A stretch of 64,000 nucleotides of DNA, taken from positions 310,001-374,000 of the forward strand of contig NZ_QGTX01000001.1 in assembly GCF_003182485.1 (NCBI RefSeq), given 5' to 3'. The notes beneath the pieces are model-generated. The model made no database searches. It had not been told where the DNA came from and saw nothing but the letters and a program-made list of their open reading frames with translations. The stretch is from Geodermatophilus normandii (GTDB lineage: Bacteria; Actinomycetota; Actinomycetes; Mycobacteriales; Geodermatophilaceae). Below, piece by piece: positions 60,964 to 64,000 of the stretch. Position 1 is the stretch's first letter. Every line of letters starts with the position of its first letter. The translations under genes and the position numbers were made by a program.

Positions 60964-62016
60964 TCAGCCGAGCCGGCCCTCGCAGTTGGCCACCTCGTAG
61001 GGCACCCGGCCGGCGCAGGTGCCGGCGTACTGCTCCCACTCCGAGCCCGACGGCGAGGTGCCCCACAGGTCGTCGCAGGCGGCGAAGTCGCCGGCGAAGC
61101 AGCGGTCGGCCAGCGGCTGGTACTCCCCGTCCGGGTCCTCACCGAGGCCCTGCGGCGGCACCGGGTCGGCCGCGGGCGTCGGGGTGCCCTGGCCGAGCCG
61201 CGCCTCGCAGGTGCCGGCCTGGTACTCGACCCGTCCGCCGCAGGTGCCGGCGTACTCCTCGTAGTCCGACCCGGACGGCGTGATGGGCCACAGGTCGTCG
61301 CAGGCGGCGAAGTCGCCGGCGAAGCAGCGGTCGGCCAGCGGCTGGAACTCGCCGTCGGGGTCCTCGCCGAGGCCCTGCGGGGGCACCGGCGCCGATGGAG
61401 CCCCGGCACCGCCTCCGCCTCCGCCTCCGGACGACGTGCTGGAGGAGGGCGAGGAACTGCTCGACGAGCTCGACGAGGACGGGCTCGAGGACGACGACGG
61501 GCTCGCCGAGGACGACGACGAGGTGCTGGTGCGCGTCGGGTCGGCGATCGGCGTGCTGTCGTCGTCGCGCAGCAGGAAGAACAGCCCCACGGCCGCGGCC
61601 GCGAGCAGCAGCACACCGGCGATCACCGAGGCGATGACGACGTTCTTCCTGGTGCCCTTCCGGGGCGGCTGGCCGTAGCCGGGCTGCCCGTACGCCTGCT
61701 GGCCGTACTGCTGCCCGTACTGCTGGTTCGGGTCGTAACCGGGCTGCCCGTACGCCTGCTGGCCGTACTGCTGCCCGTACTGCTGCGTCGGGTCGTGGCC
61801 CTGCTGGCCGTACTGCTGGCCGGGCTGGGTGATCGGCGAGGTCTGGTCCCGGTCCGCCGGCTGGCCGTACCGGCCCGGCTGGAACTGCGCGGTCGGCGGG
61901 GCCGGCTGGCCGAGCTGCTGCGTCGGGTCGTCGGACTGCCCCCAGCCCTGCTGCGCGGGCTGCTCGCCCTGCGGGTCGTTGCCGCCCTGCGGCGGCGGAT
62001 ACGGCGGCTGGGACAT
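60964..62016 (-). CDS. Membrane protein with QQY-rich N-terminus and duplicated extracytoplasmic Cys domain
   Basis: 350 aa from ATG 62016. Residues 1-120 are Gln/Tyr/Gly/Pro-rich with two tandem copies of a 20-residue unit. One membrane helix (VVIASVIAGVLLLAAAAVGL) is followed by a Ser-rich linker. Two copies of an approximately 55-residue domain follow: GEFQPLADRCFAGDFAACDD then EEYAGTCGGRVEYQAGTCEA, and the same again ending EGRLG. The Cys spacing is C-x7-C-x19-C-x10-C. The adjacent gene (62217-62777) has a third copy. Extracytoplasmic location is expected; function unknown. Confidence 0.78.
   Translation of the reverse strand: MSQPPYPPPQGGNDPQGEQPAQQGWGQSDDPTQQLGQPAPPTAQFQPGRYGQPADRDQTSPITQPGQQYGQQGHDPTQQYGQQYGQQAYGQPGYDPNQQYGQQYGQQAYGQPGYGQPPRKGTRKNVVIASVIAGVLLLAAAAVGLFFLLRDDDSTPIADPTRTSTSSSSSASPSSSSSPSSSSSSSSSSPSSSTSSGGGGGGGAGAPSAPVPPQGLGEDPDGEFQPLADRCFAGDFAACDDLWPITPSGSDYEEYAGTCGGRVEYQAGTCEARLGQGTPTPAADPVPPQGLGEDPDGEYQPLADRCFAGDFAACDDLWGTSPSGSEWEQYAGTCAGRVPYEVANCEGRLG
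61681..61800 (-). repeat. Two 60-bp tandem direct repeats
   Basis: 61681-61740 and 61741-61800 are near-identical 60-bp units, differing at only a few bases near their ends. They encode the QQYGQQYGQQAYGQPGYD-type repeats of the protein at 60964-62016. Confidence 0.9.
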
Positions 62017-62216
62017 GGTGCGGGCTCCTCGGTCCAGGTGTCTGCGCTGGTCAGGCTAGGTCGGGCGGGAGACGACGACCAGCACCGGCCGGTCGCGCGG
62101 GACGGCTCCGGTCCGCCCCACCTCCGGTGTCGCTCCCGTGGTCGGATGCGCCCACCGTGCCCGGGTGACTGCACCCCGGCTCGGTCGCGGCTGGTACGTG
62201 GGCGCACGCGGTGCCG

Positions 62217-62777
62217 CTAGTCGAGGTCGGTGCAGTACGGCACCGTCCAGGCCTTCACGCGGCCGCCGCAGGTGCTGGCGTACTCCTCGTAGGGCGACAG
62301 CGGCGGCGACTCCACGAACAGGTCGTCGCAGGACTGCAGGTCGCCGTCGAAGCAGCCCTGCGCGTAGGCGTCGAGGACGGGGTCGGGCCCGAGGTCGGCC
62401 GGTGGCACCGGCTCGGACTGCTCGACCGGCCCCAGGACGCCCCCGCTCCCGTGGTACTCCGTGGCAGCGCCGCCGTAGAGGGCCTCCCCCATCGACTGCC
62501 CCATCGACTCCCCCATCGCCGCGCCGGCCGCGCGGCCGACGTCGTCGGCGGCACCGCGGAGCACGAGCGAGCCGACGACGGCGGCGACCGACAGGCCCAC
62601 GACGACGCCGCCGGCCAGCAGCGCGGCGGGCAGCACCCGCGACGGCGCGGGAGCGGGCACGGGCGGGACGGGGACGGCGGCCGGGCGGCCGGCGGCGGGG
62701 TCCCAGGTCCCCCACGGCGTCCAGCCGCCCACGGGCACGGTGCCGGGCACGGTGCCGTGGGCGTCGGGGTGGGTCAC
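62217..62777 (-). CDS. Membrane protein with single extracytoplasmic Cys domain (paralogue of the 60964-62016 product)
   Basis: 186 aa from GTG 62777, after GGAGGCCCC. A Pro/Trp-rich N-terminus precedes one membrane helix ([20 protein letters not shown]). A Gly/Met-rich hinge with [11 protein letters not shown] follows. The C-terminal domain ([20 protein letters not shown], then [16 protein letters not shown]) has the same C-x7-C-x19-C pattern as its neighbour, with the last Cys displaced by one residue. It is the first of two tandem minus-strand paralogues; both presumably face the cell-wall space. Confidence 0.76.
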   Translation of the reverse strand: MTHPDAHGTVPGTVPVGGWTPWGTWDPAAGRPAAVPVPPVPAPAPSRVLPAALLAGGVVVGLSVAAVVGSLVLRGAADDVGRAAGAAMGESMGQSMGEALYGGAATEYHGSGGVLGPVEQSEPVPPADLGPDPVLDAYAQGCFDGDLQSCDDLFVESPPLSPYEEYASTCGGRVKAWTVPYCTDLD

Positions 62778-62929
62778 GGGGCCTCCTCGGGCCGGGGCGT
62801 CGCCGCACCGTAGAGCCCGCGGGGCCGGTGGCGGGGCGCCGCGACCGGTCCTGCGGCGGGAGCCCGTCCCACCGGGTCCTAGGGTCACGCGTGCAGCACC
62901 GATCCCACCGACACCACACGGGAGCCAGC

Positions 62930-64000
62930 GTGGCCACCGAGCAGGACCATCGCATCGAGCACGACTCCATGGGGGAGGTCCGCGTTCCCGCCTGGGCCAA
63001 GTGGCGGGCCCAGACCCAGCGCGCCGTCGAGAACTTCCCCATCTCCGGCACCCCCATCGAGCGCGAGCTCATCGCCGCCCTGGCCGCCATCAAGGGCGCC
63101 GCGGCGCGCGTCAACGCCGACCTCGGCGTCCTGGACGGCGGCGTCGCGCAGGCCATCGCCGACGCCGCCGCCGACGTCGCCTCCGGCGCGTGGGACGAGC
63201 ACTTCCCGATCGACGTCTTCCAGACCGGCTCCGGGACGTCGAGCAACATGAACACCAACGAGGTCATCGCCACCCTCGCCACCGAGGCGTCGGGCACGCC
63301 GGTGCACCCGAACGACCACGTCAACGCCTCGCAGTCGTCCAACGACGTCTTCCCCTCGGCCATCCACGTGGCGGCCACCCGCGCCATCGTGCGCGACCTG
63401 GTCCCGGCGCTGCAGCACCTGGAGGCCTCGCTGTCGCGCAAGGCCACCGAGTTCGCCGAGGTCGTCAAGAGCGGCCGCACCCACCTCATGGACGCCACCC
63501 CGGTGACGCTGGGCCAGGAGTTCGGCGGCTACGCGGCCGCCGTGCGCTACGGCGTCGAGCGGCTGCAGGCCTCGCTGCCGCGCATCGGCGAACTCCCGCT
63601 GGGCGGCACCGCCGTGGGCACCGGCATCAACACCCCGCCCGGCTTCGCCGCGGCGATCATCGAGAAGCTCGCCACCGAGCTGGACCTGCCGCTGACCGAG
63701 GCGCGCGACCACTTCGAGGCGCAGAGCTCCCGGGACGGCCTGGTCGAGGCATCCGGCCAGCTGAAGACCATCGCCGTCGGCCTGGTGAAGATCGCCAACG
63801 ACCTGCGCTGGATGGGCTCGGGCCCGCGCACCGGCCTGGGCGAGATCCAGCTCCCCGACCTGCAGCCGGGCAGCTCGATCATGCCGGGCAAGGTGAACCC
63901 GGTGATCCCGGAGGCGACCATCCAGGTGGCCGCACAGGTCATCGGCAACGACGCGGCGGTCACGTACGCCGGCACCACCGGCGTCTTCGAGCTCAACGTG
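62930..64000 (+). CDS. fumC: Class II fumarate hydratase (3' truncated by window edge)
   Basis: 357 aa are visible from GTG 62930 (GGAG upstream); the gene continues past 64000. It hydrates fumarate to malate in the TCA cycle. Motifs: [60 protein letters not shown] and the superfamily signature [11 protein letters not shown] (about 314-324) containing the catalytic Ser loop. No iron-sulfur cysteines are present, as expected for class II. Confidence 0.96.
   Translation, partial: MATEQDHRIEHDSMGEVRVPAWAKWRAQTQRAVENFPISGTPIERELIAALAAIKGAAARVNADLGVLDGGVAQAIADAAADVASGAWDEHFPIDVFQTGSGTSSNMNTNEVIATLATEASGTPVHPNDHVNASQSSNDVFPSAIHVAATRAIVRDLVPALQHLEASLSRKATEFAEVVKSGRTHLMDATPVTLGQEFGGYAAAVRYGVERLQASLPRIGELPLGGTAVGTGINTPPGFAAAIIEKLATELDLPLTEARDHFEAQSSRDGLVEASGQLKTIAVGLVKIANDLRWMGSGPRTGLGEIQLPDLQPGSSIMPGKVNPVIPEATIQVAAQVIGNDAAVTYAGTTGVFELNV

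Overview
The window is very GC-rich, densely packed actinobacterial chromosomal DNA. Starts are often GTG, adjacent genes frequently overlap as ATGA or GTGA, and hairpins without a T-tract sit between convergent genes. The gene set (a PTS-type dihydroxyacetone kinase, class II fructose-bisphosphatase GlpX next to class II fumarase, DUF4245, DUF6542, a lipid droplet-associated-like protein, an AfsR/BTAD regulator, an ECF41 sigma factor) suits a soil actinomycete, possibly Geodermatophilaceae. That family call is inference. No rRNA, tRNA, CRISPR array or intact insertion sequence was seen.

Layout. 1-2.4 kb: sugar and cell-envelope genes (glycosyltransferase, PIG-L deacetylase, galE). 2.4-8.8 kb: small redox and mycothiol-type enzymes, then a retron-type reverse transcriptase followed on the same strand by an SDR, an NhaA-DsbA fusion and a second SDR-like gene. 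9-23 kb: regulators, hydrolases, a PRC-barrel membrane protein, dhaKLM, small secreted proteins, an AlkZ/YcaQ-like protein, a SRPBCC protein, a methyltransferase and a large AfsR-type regulator. 23.4-25.5 kb: a repeat-containing membrane protein and an ECF41 sigma/AhpD-like pair with a visible cognate promoter. 25.5-35.2 kb: an accessory block on the minus strand, namely a LuxR-type regulator, two acidic low-complexity paralogues, an HExxH metalloprotease-like protein, three proteins of unknown function, an M15 peptidase and a secreted subtilisin. 35.2-37 kb is mostly non-coding around one secreted protein.

37-64 kb is more housekeeping in character: ychF, a Baeyer-Villiger monooxygenase/hydrolase fusion, an unknown conserved protein, an MFS/ArsR divergon, an ABC exporter with two-component system, a peptidase S8 with an I9-like partner, the Ada-AlkA/Ogt alkylation-repair pair, rmuC, ispH, a frameshifted lipid droplet-associated-like gene, xseAB, glpX, two paralogous Cys-domain proteins and a 3'-truncated fumC.

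The two best candidates for something undescribed are (i) the tightly coupled acidic-protein/protease operon at 27.4-35.2 kb, where several start and stop codons overlap and most members match no family I know, and (ii) the retron-like reverse transcriptase at 4.0-5.4 kb, which has altered signature motifs and no obvious known effector but is followed closely by two catalytically degenerate SDRs flanking an antiporter whose DsbA-like tail has lost its cysteines.
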